This document shows positions 11,192-20,922 of a stretch of 64,000 bases of DNA, in pieces (position 1 is the first letter of the stretch; the number at the start of each line of letters is the position of its first letter). The DNA lies in the NCBI GenBank assembly GCA_014529385.2, contig CM043971.1, positions 30,923,209-30,987,208 on the forward strand. The letters are read 5' to 3'. The notes under the pieces are model-generated. The model had not been told where the DNA came from. It did no database searches and saw nothing but the letters and a program-made list of their open reading frames with translations. Source of the DNA: Adiantum capillus-veneris (taxonomy: Eukaryota; Streptophyta; Polypodiopsida; Polypodiales; Pteridaceae). The position numbers and the translations under genes were made by a program.

Positions 11192-11209
11192 TCCCCGGCA
11201 GCGGCGCCA
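11192..11209 (-). other. Primer binding site of Element 1
   Basis: On the minus strand TGGCGCCGCTGCCGGGGA begins two bases after the 5' LTR end (CAACA). From memory it resembles the 3' end of tRNA-Asp used by Athila-type elements. Element 2 has the identical site. Confidence 0.85.
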
Positions 11210-11211
11210 AA

Positions 11212-12050
11212 TGTTGGGCGGTTACGCCGCTAGCGGATGCTGTAATAGCGAGAACTCAACCAACAAATAAGAATGTCAGACGAGGAAGGAGCTTGACCCG
11301 CAGGCGCATGGAAACAAATAGATGGGTGTCAATCACCTACTCGACCTTCTAGAGACAATCACTACCAAGGAAATCAAATCTAAGTTCTAAAAATGCAAAT
11401 GACTGAAATCCTTCCTACGAGCAAACGCTATCCGAAACATGATCAAAAGTCATCGAATCAGCCTCAACTCAAAGGGGAGTCTATACACCACGTAAGGACA
11501 GTACCCTATGAATTTACACTCTAATCTCAACATGCAAACACTCCGTAATCGCGTATGAAGACAGGCCAAAAATTACAGGTCACCGAATCTCAACTTCGAT
11601 GGTTTCTAATTTGTAGTTCTACTGGCTGCGGTTCTATCGATATATAGCACGCTGAATTCCGACACACAGATCAAGAGAAAACTCACAAAGAAGCTCGTGG
11701 GAGCTCGCCTCACGTAGAAGCCAAATGCACGCACACTTGGTATTGGTGCGTAGCCCTCGCCGTCGCTATCGCAATGGCGGTGTCGCTTCTCGAATGGCTA
11801 CTCTGTAGCTCGTGTAGCAAGAGGATAAGACTCTCTCTCTCACTCTCTCTCATACACAGTCACGGAGCTCAAAAACTCAACTTTTGATTAATGATAAGTG
11901 TTCCTTAGGTTTACAAAAGTTGGCTTTTATACCTCAGCCTTGGAGGTGTGAAATCATCTCTACTTACAAATGTGGGCACAACTATCTTTCCTACTTGAAT
12001 GGAATACAATCTGGAAACTCAATCAAGTCCCGCTAATTACAAATCATTGG
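11212..12050 (-). repeat. Element 1 5' LTR, missing about 100 bp of U3
   Basis: It starts TGTTGGGCGG on the plus strand and follows the left LTR until AAATCATTGG at 12050, where the left copy continues for another ~95 bp. AAGAT follows at once. The U3 end is therefore absent, yet a target duplication abuts the truncation. Confidence 0.85.
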
Positions 12051-12055
12051 AAGAT
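12051..12055. repeat. Target-site duplication, right copy (AAGAT)
   Basis: Matches 19-23 at the other end of Element 1. Confidence 0.7.
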
Positions 12056-12114
12056 TTAAAAAAATTTAAAAATTAAAGGTAGGACCGAGATCGGGAATAT
12101 CTCCCACACCCAAG

Positions 12115-12157
12115 CCCAGACCCAAGCCCAAGCTCACGCTCAGGCTCAGGCCTCAGT
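12115..12157. repeat. Hexamer minisatellite
   Basis: About seven degenerate 6-bp units of CCCAAG, CCCAGA and CTCAGG type in tandem. Confidence 0.7.
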
Positions 12158-12401
12158 CGCCCTTTAAAATTACGTAGCTAAAAATCGACTTTTTTTTAGG
12201 ACCAACCGAGCTTCAGGTGACCGAACATTGTGCTGTAAGGAACAACGCAACCCTCTGAGTGATACGCTCATTTTGAGCTATCACGCACTTTAGTCAAAAA
12301 ATCGATCATTAAAAAACATTACAAAACATAAAAAAAGAGTGAAAACGGACGCCTAAAAAGTAAGCGGTTAACCTTCGAGGTGATTCACCGACGCTTGTAG
12401 G

Positions 12402-12905
12402 GTGCCAAACGCACATGCATCTGCGCTCTGGTCGTGTGCTAGAGATGGAGCAACTAGAGAGAATTTTGACTTACGTGAGTTCTCAATATCCACCTACCTT
12501 AGGTTTCGGGCACTCGGCGGGGCCCCAAGTTGTATAAACCAAGACCCAAACATAGCGGCTAGTGACTCTTCCTCTGAGTACAACGTCATGGAGGGTTTCC
12601 TAATGCCTAATCCCGATACCTCAAGCCAAGACATGCATGCCATGGGCCCACCCGGGTCGAGCGTGCTTAGCCGCTTGAAGGAAACCTTTAGTAGAGCCAC
12701 TCGCTCCGAACATGGAGCTAATGATGTAAATGAGGGGGTTGGGGAAGTAAATTCTCTATTCATGACCAATGTAGACCCTATGCCCTTAGAGAATGTGCAC
12801 GTGAATACTCCATTCACTGCACCTCCTGACTCTTTAGAGATATTTCCCTCCGAGGTTATATTACTTGATGGTAGGAGCCTTGCCGAAGTGCAAGAGGTTG
12901 AGTGA
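12402..12905 (+). CDS. Unrecognised 167-aa ORF
   Basis: I do not recognise this frame. The product is Ser/Pro/Glu-rich with no cysteine pattern, membrane segment or catalytic motif. The end, SLAEVQEVE, is followed after a stop by AAREKEIESLRKAEQ, which looks like a helical continuation. It lies on the same strand as, and upstream of, the conserved acidic ORF of the left F arm, so it may be an earlier part of the same degraded gene. It could also be chance. Confidence 0.3.
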   Translation: MPNAHASALWSCARDGATRENFDLREFSISTYLRFRALGGAPSCINQDPNIAASDSSSEYNVMEGFLMPNPDTSSQDMHAMGPPGSSVLSRLKETFSRATRSEHGANDVNEGVGEVNSLFMTNVDPMPLENVHVNTPFTAPPDSLEIFPSEVILLDGRSLAEVQEVE

Positions 12906-13139
12906 TATATCATTGCGGCTAGGGAAAAGGAAATCGAGAGCTTACGCAAGGCGGAACAATGAATAGAGTTAAAATCAAAAGCCCCTATGTCAATATCCTT
13001 GCTAGGAGAGCAATCGAGTACTCCTGACAAACCACTAAGGGCCAACCCCAAGAAAGCAACATTGCATCTAGCTCAAAGGACACCCCTAGCAGCTCAAGCC
13101 TAGATGGAGCGTTCTTAAATGAGAACTGGGAGTACGAAA

Positions 13140-14236
13140 GATCTTTCCAGTGCTTGCGTGTGAATGGGATTTGATAGGTACGCTAGCATGTGAGAGGAAT
13201 TTCGAGGAGTTAGAATGGATGATACATATCTTGACCACGACTGGTCCATACTTAGTAGAGAGTGCATCTCCATTGCACAAGCCTATCCTTTTTGACCAAG
13301 ATGACTATAGGTGTCTAGTGGCCTTCTTAGTAAACATTGGTGCCTCTGATGATGAAGAAGATTTACATGATTATACGGATGGCACATATGGTCTCACGGA
13401 TGATGACTTTGTTTATCTCGACGACGAGGATAGGGGTTTAGCCCTAGGGTTTCCCACCAATCTCAATATCCTATTCCCTTGACTCTCTAGGGGGAGTGCA
13501 AATAATTAGGTTAGGGTTCCTTATATTTTTTTAATTGTGTTCAATAAGTGTTGGTACCTTTCCCACCTGATGTGCCTCCTAGAGGTATTCTTTGTGTTTC
13601 TAGTGTGTACAAGAACGTGTTGCTGTTGTTAGGATTTGGACCTTCATGGGATCATTCTCTCGTTCACTCTTCAAACCAAGTGCGATCATCAACACAAACA
13701 GGTGTTTCTTGTCCATTACCATTGCCCTTATCTTTTTGCATCCATGTTTGTCTGCTTTAATTGTGATTGGTAGCATAATATTCAACGCATTTGCTTAGTA
13801 TCAAACATTAAATTCAATGTAATTTTTTGTCATAATCACTTGTCTAGGTTTAAAAATCAAGCAGTTCGACTATCTAGTTTGACCAAGCTAGGCGTTAGAG
13901 ATCTTCTCTTAATACCATGGGGAATGCCTTCCAAATAATCAATGGTTACTTAGGTTCTTAATCCGATTTAGGCAGCATTGTGTAAAATGTACTAGGGCTT
14001 TCTAGTGGGCTCAGTCTCTGTTGACCTTTAGCTTAAGTATTATAAAGGGAGTTTACTAGTGTGATGAGCCTGGGGAGGGTAACAGTGTTATACGACCCCC
14101 CAAAGTTACAAAATTAAAATGCTGAAAATGAACAAACAAAAAATAAGAGTGCCACAATGTAAAATCTTAAGATGGAAGAGAAACCTTAGCTTGATTTGGT
14201 ACTTCACTCACATGTATCGCCTATGGTACTAGAGCC
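13140..14236 (+). repeat. Inverted repeat, left arm (Element F 3' end, plus strand)
   Basis: About 1.1 kb, homologous in reverse complement to 15319-16355. In order it holds the end of an acidic ORF, about 600 bp of non-coding DNA with TTAATACCATGGGG, a purine tract GAGCCTGGGGAGG (about 14067-14078) and the start of an LTR-like sequence at 14079 (GTAACAGTG; the other arm has TGTAACAATG). Homology stops near 14236. Confidence 0.8.
13150..13482 (+). pseudogene. Acidic ORF of Element F, left copy
   Basis: It encodes LACEWDLIGTLACERNFEEL, EWMIHILTTTGPYLVES, FDQDDYRCLVAFLVN and the acidic DDDFVYLDDEDRGLALGF. The other arm (15958-16467, minus) encodes the same protein with scattered changes. The reading frame is conserved over about 110 residues in both copies, which suggests it once coded. 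The left copy diverges after ALGF and the remainder (VPFPPDVPPRGILCVS, 13548 on) is in another frame. I recognise no family. Its place just before a polypurine-like tract fits a downstream retrotransposon ORF, or a captured host fragment. Confidence 0.5.
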
Positions 14237-14311
14237 GCAAAGAAGAGGGAGACGCCTCTATGCCGCACTCAACCACCTCCGTCGTGCCGCCGCAATGCTC
14301 GATCGCACACA

Positions 14312-14384
<73 letters not shown>

Positions 14385-14820
14385 ACACTCATACACACAC
14401 ACACAAGGAGATGAAGAAGAAGAAGATGGAGATGGAGCAAGAGCACTCTTCAATTGCACAAATGAGAGAATGAGTGAATTTTAGGTTTAGTTGACTTTTA
14501 TATGAGCTTTTCCCATTCACACTTGGATGCCCATGCTTAGCCAACTAATCCCTTGAATGTTCCAGTTAGAGTGCGCCTCTCATCGGCGATCACTCTTACC
14601 CTTTTCCTATTGGACCGACAAGCCCGGTACCTGACTCTACCAAGTAAATAATACAACGTCCGTCGTAGGTGATAGAGTGTCCGTGAGCCGTGAGGGTTAA
14701 CATGTCCCCATTCCTGATGTAGATTCCATCCTCGGAAGCTATTGAGTTGAAGCTCGTTCGTCGAGGTGGAAGAGCATTTGAGATGAATGTCCTTAGCCTT
14801 CTTCAGTCACTGCAAAATCA
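14079..14820 (+). repeat. LTR-like sequence of left Element F (end uncertain)
   Basis: It begins right after the purine tract and matches the other arm for about 157 bp, through ACCCCCCAAAGTTACAAAATT and TCACATGTATCGCCTATGG, then diverges. It contains a (CT)n(CA)n microsatellite at about 14312-14405. The 3' boundary is a guess. Confidence 0.4.
14312..14405. repeat. (CT)n-(CA)n compound microsatellite
   Basis: About 8 CT units run into some 35 CA units with a few AA and TA interruptions. Confidence 0.95.
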
Positions 14821-15318
14821 AACAACATTGGCACAGTAATTGCATTCTCATAAGCAATTAAAAAGCATATGCAGTTGTAGGCAGACAATTTGATTGGTAA
14901 CAGAATTTTAAACCATTTGTCAGCAATAAACATTAAATTGCAATATAATCAAACGCATAAACAGTTGTAAAGATAAAATTAAACAAGTCCGAGGTCGCTA
15001 ATTTAATGGTCGAAAGGCACTAAAGATCGACTATTAATACCATGGGTAAGCTTCTTAATTTTCTCTGGTCAATTAAGTTGTTTAATCAGAAGAGCCAAGT
15101 ATTTCATGTTCGAGGGCTGACTAGAGGCTATACCTAGAAGACCTTGTATTTAAGCTACGATAAAAGGAATTTCTCATGAAATCATCGCCTGACTGATTAC
15201 CTTTTCTTTGACCCCCCAAAGTCTTTTCACAGTGATTCAATTTTGATGTGTGTGCTTATCTTGTATGCCTTGGGTTTTTTGCTTTTCAAGGAAAAGCGCC
15301 CACACTGGGAATCTCTAG
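14821..15318 (+). other. Spacer of the inverted pair; third diverged F-type trailer
   Basis: No gene is visible. The order AACATTAAATT, TTAATACCATGGG, then TTTAAGCTACGATAAAAGG and GACCCCCCAAAG (15217) parallels the left arm trailer and LTR start in the same direction. This looks like a third, strongly diverged copy of the Element F 3' region lying head-on to the right arm. Confidence 0.4.
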
Positions 15319-16355
15319 GGCTATAGTACCATAGGCGATACATGTGAGTGGAGTACCAAATCAAGCTGAGATTTCTCTTCCAGCGTAAGATTTTACATTG
15401 TGACACTTTGATTTTTTTTTTTTTGTTCGTTTTCAACATTTTAATTTTGTAACTTTGGGGGGTCATATAACATTGTTACACCTCCCCAGGCTCATCGCAC
15501 TAGTAAACTCCCTTTATAATACTTAAGCTAAAGGTCAATAGGGACTAAAACCACTAGAAATCCCTAGTACATTTCACACAATGCTGCATAAGTCGGATTA
15601 AGAACCTAAGTAACCATTAATTATTAGGAAGGCATTCCCCATGGTATTAAGAGAAGATCTCTAACGCTTAGCTTGGTCAAACTAGCTTAGTCAGACTGCT
15701 TGATTTTTAAACCTAGACAAGTGATTATGACAAAAATTACATTGAATTTAATGTTTGATACTAAGCAAATGCATTGAATATTATGCTACCAATCACAATT
15801 AAAGTAGACAAACATGGATGCAGAAAAGATAAGGGGCAATGCTAATGGACAAGAAACACCTGTTTGTGTTGATGGCCGCACTTGATTTGAAGTGTGAACG
15901 AGAGAAAGATCCCATGAAGGTCCAAATCCTAACAACAGTAACACGTTCCTGTACACACTAAGAAACACAAAGAATACCTCTAGGAGGCACATCAGTGGGA
16001 AAAGGTACCAACACATATTGAACACAATTAAAAAACATAAGGAACCCTAAGGCTAAACCCCTATCCTCGTCATCGAGATAAACAAAATCATCATCCATGA
16101 GATCATATGTGTCATCCGTGTAGTCATGTAAATCTTCTTCTTCATCATAGGTATCCATGTTTACTAAGAAGGTCACTAGACGCCTATAGTAATCTTGGTC
16201 AAAAGGGTAGGCTTGTGAAATGGGAGAAACACTCTCTACTAAGTATGGGTCAGTCGTGGTCAAGAGATGTATCAGCCATTCTAACTCCTCGAAATTCCTC
16301 CCACATGCTAGCGTACCTACCAAATCCCATTCACATGCAAGCACTGGAAAGACCA
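15319..16355 (-). repeat. Inverted repeat, right arm (Element F 3' end, minus strand)
   Basis: Reverse-complement homologue of 13140-14236. On the minus strand an acidic ORF is followed by non-coding trailer, the purine tract GAGCCTGGGGAGG (15481-15493) and TGTAACAATGTTATATGACC as an LTR start at 15480. The two F copies therefore face each other tail to tail. Confidence 0.8.
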
Positions 16356-16467
16356 TGTGAAACATTTGTGAAAAGTAACGAGGGTACCTCTCACCCAAGG
16401 CAGGAGTGGATGACTCTAGCGTACTAGCCATATCTGTACACGCAAATAGATGATGGTTAGAGTGCAA
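15958..16467 (-). CDS. Acidic ORF of Element F, right copy (169 aa)
   Basis: Open over 169 codons. A second Met (MASTLESSTPALGERYPRYF) fits as the true start, since the first 12 residues lie beside the LTR of Element E. The body is FPVLACEWDLVGTLACG, NFEELEWLIHLLTTTDPYL, RRLVTFLVNMDTYDEEEDL, then DDDFVYLDDEDRGLALGF and VPFPTDVPPRGILCVS. It has a predicted helical middle and a strongly acidic C-terminal third. There is no known motif. It is conserved with the left arm at protein level. A plant retrotransposon downstream ORF is the simplest reading; function unknown. Confidence 0.5.
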   Translation of the reverse strand: MHSNHHLFACTDMASTLESSTPALGERYPRYFSQMFHMVFPVLACEWDLVGTLACGRNFEELEWLIHLLTTTDPYLVESVSPISQAYPFDQDYYRRLVTFLVNMDTYDEEEDLHDYTDDTYDLMDDDFVYLDDEDRGLALGFLMFFNCVQYVLVPFPTDVPPRGILCVS

Positions 16468-16483
16468 ATATTACAAGGGGTCA

Positions 16484-16658
16484 TGTTTTTGTGCATCATG
16501 TGTTTTTATGATTTTGTGTTCTGGCTCTTGCTTTTTTACTTTTTTATCTTGTTTTTGTGAGTATAAGGCTTTATATATACATTCCCTAAGATTGGAGATT
16601 GAGAGGTCAGGGGGGAAGGTTGAGAGGGAAGCAAGTGAATGATGGATGTCAGCAAACA
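16484..16658 (-). repeat. Element E 3' LTR (start clear, end tentative)
   Basis: On the minus strand the LTR starts TGTTTGCTGACATCC at 16658, directly after a polypurine tract. A TGTATATATAAAGCC TATA box lies about 90 bp in (about 16563-16577). A possible end is ACAAAAACA at 16484, giving a short LTR of about 175 bp. The other LTR is outside the window, so this end is unproven. Confidence 0.45.
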
Positions 16659-16679
16659 CTCCCCCCTTCCATGGGTAGA

Positions 16680-17744
16680 TCATACCTTTTGGAATGATGT
16701 TGTCACCCTTTGAAACCAGTTGTTCCAAGTTGTTATAGGTGAAGGCTTTAACCAATAGTTTTCGACCATTCTATGTGTTTCATCTAGTTGCAAGGGTCGT
16801 AAGGTACTCTCCAATGATTTTATTTGCAACATTGTTGTAGGTGGTGAACTTACAACGGGAGATGCAAACTCTTTCTTGCTTGTATGGATATGTACAATGG
16901 TAGGTGGAGGTTGTGTTGAAGCTTCTATTTCCATATAGGAACTAATTGAAGAGCAAGAAGCTTCATTTGATTTCCCTGTTCCTGAGCTAGGTGCAACAAA
17001 TCGTTCTTTCTTTGGTACCCAAACTAGCTCCGGAGCAGGTGTGTAGCATTCCGTGATTTTTTCCTTTCCACGATCTTGAATTTGTTTTGGAGCGACAGGA
17101 TTGAGCTCACATGGGCCCGGTGATAAGTAAGAGCACAATTTACGTTTTGGCACCCAGATTTGATCATTTCCTTTGTAGTAGCCTTGGGCTTCCAATAGTT
17201 TTTTAGGAATCCAATGCAACGTTTCTTTACATTTCTTGGGGAGAATGGGACGTCTCTTACCAAGCTCCTGTCTTTTAGCATTGGCTATGGCCGCTAAATA
17301 AGCTTTAGGGACCCACTTGTATGTTTTCTTTGTTATATTGGGATGGGTCTTGTGTGTCTCAATCTTTATTTCAACTACATCAGTTGAAACTCTAGAGAGT
17401 TGGCCTATGGGGAGATATGGTTCAACCTCTTAGACATGCAATGTTTTGGGTTTTATTTCCTTAAAAGGCAATATCTCAGGGACTATGGCTTGAGTGGCAG
17501 GGCTAAGAGTTGGTTTCTGTGTTGTGACACCCCTTGTCCCCCAATCAATAGTGCATTTGGTGGCTATCATCCACATGCGTCCTAGGTTTATATTACCCTC
17601 CATAGTTCCAACAGGCATGACCGAAAAGTCTTGAGCTACAACCCCATTGTCATAATTGACAGAAGTGTGCCAAATTCCAAAAACCAAAGTTTTTTTCTTG
17701 TTGACACCCTTGACTTGGATAATACTCGCAGATAGAGGTGGCAT
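16680..17744 (-). pseudogene. Element E retropepsin-like segment (part) and W-V-P-K repeat protein
   Basis: One reading frame from 17744 to 16680 with a single stop near 17428. Residues 1-100 continue a retropepsin-like fold: FGIWHTSVNYDNGVVAQDF then NLGRMWMIATKCTIDWG. After the stop come TYKWVPKAYLAAIANAKRQE (about 17272-17331), HWIPKKLLEAQGYYKGNDQI then WVPKRKL (17139-17222), and LVWVPKKERF. The rest is Ser/Pro-rich. The first repeat resembles EYKWVPKIVASKNRQSRR of Element 2 (31771 region), and the second resembles LLEAQGYYTCNTQIWLPK of Element 1. No enzyme active site is visible. A nucleic-acid or capsid-binding role is only a guess. Confidence 0.65.
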
Positions 17745-18236
17745 CCCTAACTGACACTACACCACTGTCCAATAATGCGTTATATAGCACTTTTCCATAG
17801 GTGTTGTTTAGTTCAATAGGGTATCGTAGAGGTGTGTCAGAGTCCAACCAATCCTCGTCGGTTTCAACGTGGAATGCATGTGCGACTCTAAGGTTAGCCT
17901 CTCGTTTTTGTCTTATGCGTTGTTGTCGCTCCTTAGCCTCCACTTGAGCTTGTATCTTCTTCAATTCTGTTTGTGGCTTGGCTGCCTTTTTTGTATGGAT
18001 GACACGTAGCTCCTCTTGGCTTAAAGGATCATAGTATCTTTCAAATTTGCTCCCATTGAGGAATCCAATGGTTTCAACTCCATCAAGAGTCTCCACACGA
18101 ATGGTTCCTTGTGGGGTGATCTCACATACTCTATATGGTCCTTTTCCCACGTATTTCAAACTTTTTCTTTTCGTTACGCACTCCATACATAAGGACTTTA
18201 TCACCAACATTGATATCTTTGTTCTTTAGATGACGA
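17650..18236 (-). pseudogene. pol: Element E integrase C-terminal domain and start of retropepsin-like domain
   Basis: The minus strand reads HLKNKDINVGDKVLMYGV, then (after a shift) LKYVGKGPYRVCEITPQG and IRVETLDGVETIGFLNGSKF, ERYY. This is the GPY/F-type C-terminal domain of Ty3/gypsy integrase. A long Lys/Gln/Arg linker follows (ELKKIQAQVEAKERQQRIRQ), then YPIELNNTYGKVLYNALLDS G, where D-S-G would be the retropepsin-like active site, in a second position after integrase. A frameshift near 17750 separates it from the rest of that fold (17744-17430). The 5' end is cut exactly at the LTR of Element 3. Confidence 0.7.
18232..18236. repeat. Probable target-site duplication of Element 3 (GACGA)
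   Basis: GACGA abuts the left LTR. The right side reads AACGA at 47421-47425 (one mismatch, phase uncertain by one base), so this is tentative. Confidence 0.4.
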
Positions 18237-18384
18237 TGACGGCCAAACCCTGATGGCTTCTAAAACGTCGGGGACCAAATGACGCGTCTCGAGCCTGTCT
18301 TCACGATAAAGCGAAAAGGGGGCACCACCTAACTTTGAGCGGCTAAGACACAAACCACGATGGTATGAACACCGCAAACTTACA

Positions 18385-18461
<77 letters not shown>

Positions 18462-19098
18462 AAATGATGAAAACCCTCGGGGGTGTGAGGGAGAATTATT
18501 TCTGTAGTATTTACAAATAGCACGCCGTGGTGATAGAGAGGTAGGGAGAAAATATGGTGCAAACTACTTGGTGCGTTCTTTAAGATGACTCAATGATTGT
18601 GAAGCTTGCTACCAAGAGCCTGTGTACGTGTGTGCATCGATCATTGGAGTCGAGAGGTGGACGTGGCTCCCTTCGCATGGTGCAAATCCCAAGGCAAGCC
18701 AACACACAAGCCGCCCTTCCCCGTGATGCCAATAGTGTCAACTCTTCCCACTTACACTCTACCAAGTGCTGACCTCTCGTGAGCCCCCCCCCCCCCCCCG
18801 ATAGTGACCTCTCAGTGCCAATTTATAGGTGTTGGCTGCTTGGATTATGGTAATCCCGGTGTGATTAGGGTAAGTTTAATCGGGGAGACAAAGCAAGTGG
18901 TGGGCCCGGTGTGGTGGACCCTTGCTTTGTTTTGGGAGGTTATTCAAAGATGAGAATCTCTAAGTGGGCCTTTGTGACCATCACCTAGAGAGAGGGAATT
19001 TACAAAGTGGGAATTTTACAATGTCTTGGGTGAAAACTGAAGAAATGATGAAAAAAACCTATAAATTACTAAAAATGGCGTCGTGGTTGTGTGTTGCT
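18237..19098 (-). repeat. Element 3 3' LTR
   Basis: It begins TGACGGCC on the plus strand and follows 46593-47421 to GGTTGTGTGTTG, where homology ends. A (GA)n run at 18389-18456 is some 40 bp longer than in the other LTR, and the C run at 18784-18799 is longer too. A TATAAAT candidate box on the minus strand lies at 18821-18827. Confidence 0.85.
18389..18456. repeat. (GA)n microsatellite
   Basis: About 34 GA units. The other LTR has about 13 (46757-46782), which shows slippage since insertion. Confidence 0.95.
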
Positions 19099-19784
19099 GG
19101 TGCCTCGGTGTAGAGAGTACTTCTTTTCGGGGTCGGCCGGGGCATGCCTTCGGCGCATTTCCTCTTTATGCTGTTGGCGGCGCGTGCTTTGGGTGTTTCT
19201 TCTTTTTGTCGATGTCATAATCGTAGACCTCCTTCAGGTTTTTTTTTTGTATTTATGTGCGTATATGCGGGTGTGTACGTATGGGTGCATGTGGACGGAT
19301 GTGTGTGTATATATGTATATATGGGTACGCAAGCGTGCGTGGGAACGGGGCTTAATATTGTTATGTATATAATATTATATATATATATATATATTTATTT
19401 ATTTATTTATTATTTTTTTAATTTTTTTCTGTTTATTGGCGGCCTGCCTGCAGCTACGCAAGGGTGAGGGTGTGGGGGGGGGAATGGTGTGTGAGAGAGG
19501 GTGTGTATGTGTGGTGTGTGTGAATGTGTTGTGTGTATAGAGAGAAAGGGAGTGAATTGTTCTACGCCTTCTCAGGCCCGCGAGGGAGAGAAATGAGAGA
19601 GAGGTTTGCAGGCGGCACTGTGTGCAGAGCGCAAGAGACAAAGGGAGATGAGTATGGAGAGAGAGAGAGTGTGAGGGAGGGAGAGGATGAGGGTGTGTGT
19701 GTGTCGATGAGGGAGAGGATGAGTGTGTGTGTGTCGATGAGGGAGAGCTCTCGTAATTGGCGCTACGCCTTCGGGCTGGAACGG

Positions 19785-19851
<67 letters not shown>

Positions 19852-19981
19852 AGAGTTTAATGGCGGGCTGGCTTTACACAGAACGAGAGAGGGGGGGTGT
19901 TTTCCTTGCACCTTCACAGGCTTGTGAGTGGGGGAGAGAGAGATAGAGAGCTTACTGGCGGGGGGGGGGGTTCTTTGGTGG
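19099..19981 (-). other. Element 3 3' untranslated region, left of Element 2
   Basis: No gene. It contains an (AT)n tract at about 19376-19395 and GA-rich, loosely repeated DNA from about 19440, with a pure (GA)n at 19796-19848. The long frames here are translations of simple repeats. A clear polypurine tract next to the LTR is not visible. Confidence 0.6.
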
Positions 19982-20903
19982 TGTTTGGCGGACGAAATGA
20001 CGAAGCTATGGTTTCCAAAGAAAGAGTCACATTTTTCAGGGAATCTACATTTTTGCGGAAATCTCATCCTTTATAAAAGAGCTTCTCTGAGCCGAGAACT
20101 TGTAAAAGAATTTATGGTTATTTTTCTGGGAGCAATTGTATAGTAGAGAGCCAGTTAGAAGTTTAGGAGCTTTTGGCCGGACAAGCCATTTGTAAAGACC
20201 TAAACTATAAAGGTCAATTTTGTAAGTTTGAACATTATCTTTTTTATGAGAAACTGAGAAGACAGCGTACGTTTGAGAGCTTCTTCTTGCTCCAACTTGT
20301 AATCTTTGCTACTGGCTACAGTAATCCAAATTCAATTTTGTTTATTGCATTGTGTTCCTCTTACTTTGCTCTTCCATTCAAGTGTAATCATTCAAGATTC
20401 TGCGTAAGTTTTCAACTACAAGTGTGTGGCCTTAAATCGTTGTTTTGAGTGTTTGTATGCATATTTTATGTTGTTTTGACCCTAGGAGAGGCTTCAGGGA
20501 CCCTAAAACGACCCATTAGGATCTCCGGTTCACTGTTTTTTCTGACTTTGGGACAAAAGATCGCGATCTTTGTACCTCTCCAGAATGCTGTGACAATGAT
20601 AGGATATGCTCATGATATTCCCCTGTAGCTCCCCTTCAAGTTTTGTGCGATTTCGACATGATTTGCATGGTAAACGGGCGTGACGACTGTAGAGATGTAT
20701 AGAAGGACAATGGCAGATTGCTTGGCTATAGTGCATATGATTTGCTTGCAGAGATAGTAGTTGCATCTCATCGAGTTCACTTCATTAGGATTGACACCCT
20801 AGTGAGTTTCCATGCCTCATCTTGGTCGCTTCCCTTGTATTGATATTTTATGTTGATGCGTGAGAGCTATGCTATGGACATCCGTCACGGCGATCCGCAA
20901 ACA
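19982..20903 (+). repeat. Element 2 5' LTR
   Basis: Starts TGTTTGGCGG and ends CCGCAAACA, with ends that are inverted repeats. 922 bp. It contains one copy of the GATCGCGATC palindrome at 20559-20568, in the context of TTTGTACCTCTCC. Confidence 0.95.
20072..20079 (+). promoter_or_regulatory. Candidate TATA box of Element 2
   Basis: TATAAAAG lies 90 bp into the 5' LTR. The equivalent place in the 3' LTR reads TTGTAAAAG (about 37788), so only the 5' copy keeps the consensus. Confidence 0.55.
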
Positions 20904-20904
20904 T

Positions 20905-20922
20905 TGGCGCCGCTGCCGGGGA
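20905..20922 (+). other. Primer binding site of Element 2
   Basis: TGGCGCCGCTGCCGGGGA starts one base after the LTR end. It is identical to that of Element 1 and tRNA-Asp-like (from memory). Confidence 0.85.

Larger units (their letters stand above)
24..12050 (-). mobile_element. Element 1: LTR retrotransposon lacking RT and integrase
   Basis: This is a 12-kb minus-strand element. It has direct LTRs at 24-965 and 11212-12050, a primer binding site at 11192-11209, a polypurine tract at 966-980 and an AAGAT target duplication. In transcription order it holds a 2.3-kb leader, decayed gag, a protease region, a 660-codon open frame and a 3.1-kb non-coding trailer. I found no RT, RNase H or integrase motif on either strand, so it would need enzymes in trans. 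Its gag and PR are clearly related to those of Element 2, and its 660-codon product shares the W-V-P-K module with Elements 2 and E. It is probably a non-autonomous deletion derivative in the Ogre/Tat/Athila (non-chromovirus) group; the clade is inferred. Confidence 0.85.
12056..13139 (+). other. Old flank of Element 1 with an unrecognised ORF
   Basis: About 1.1 kb lies between Element 1 and the left inverted arm. It begins A/T rich and then has a short CCCAAG/CTCAGG hexamer minisatellite (about 12115-12157). It contains one 167-codon frame (12402-12905) followed by stop-interrupted frame to about 13110. Because it leads into the left F arm it may be the upstream part of that degraded element, but I see no diagnostic motif. 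Confidence 0.4.
16484..18236 (-). mobile_element. Element E: 3' part of a Ty3/gypsy element, split by Element 3
   Basis: Minus-strand remnant carrying the integrase C-terminus, a linker, a retropepsin-like segment, W-V-P-K repeats, a polypurine tract (16659-16675, GGAAGGGGGGAG) and the LTR start. Upstream coding is cut at 18237 by the LTR of Element 3. The continuation should lie after 47421; only eight bases (47422-47429) precede Element 4. Module order and polypurine tract match Elements 1 and 2. Confidence 0.75.

Noticed and set aside
14258-14484. His/Thr-rich and Val/Cys-rich frames
   Set aside because: They come from the (CA)n repeat, not from a gene.
18784-18799. C16 run as a regulatory element
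   Set aside because: Length differs between the two LTRs of Element 3, as expected of slippage.
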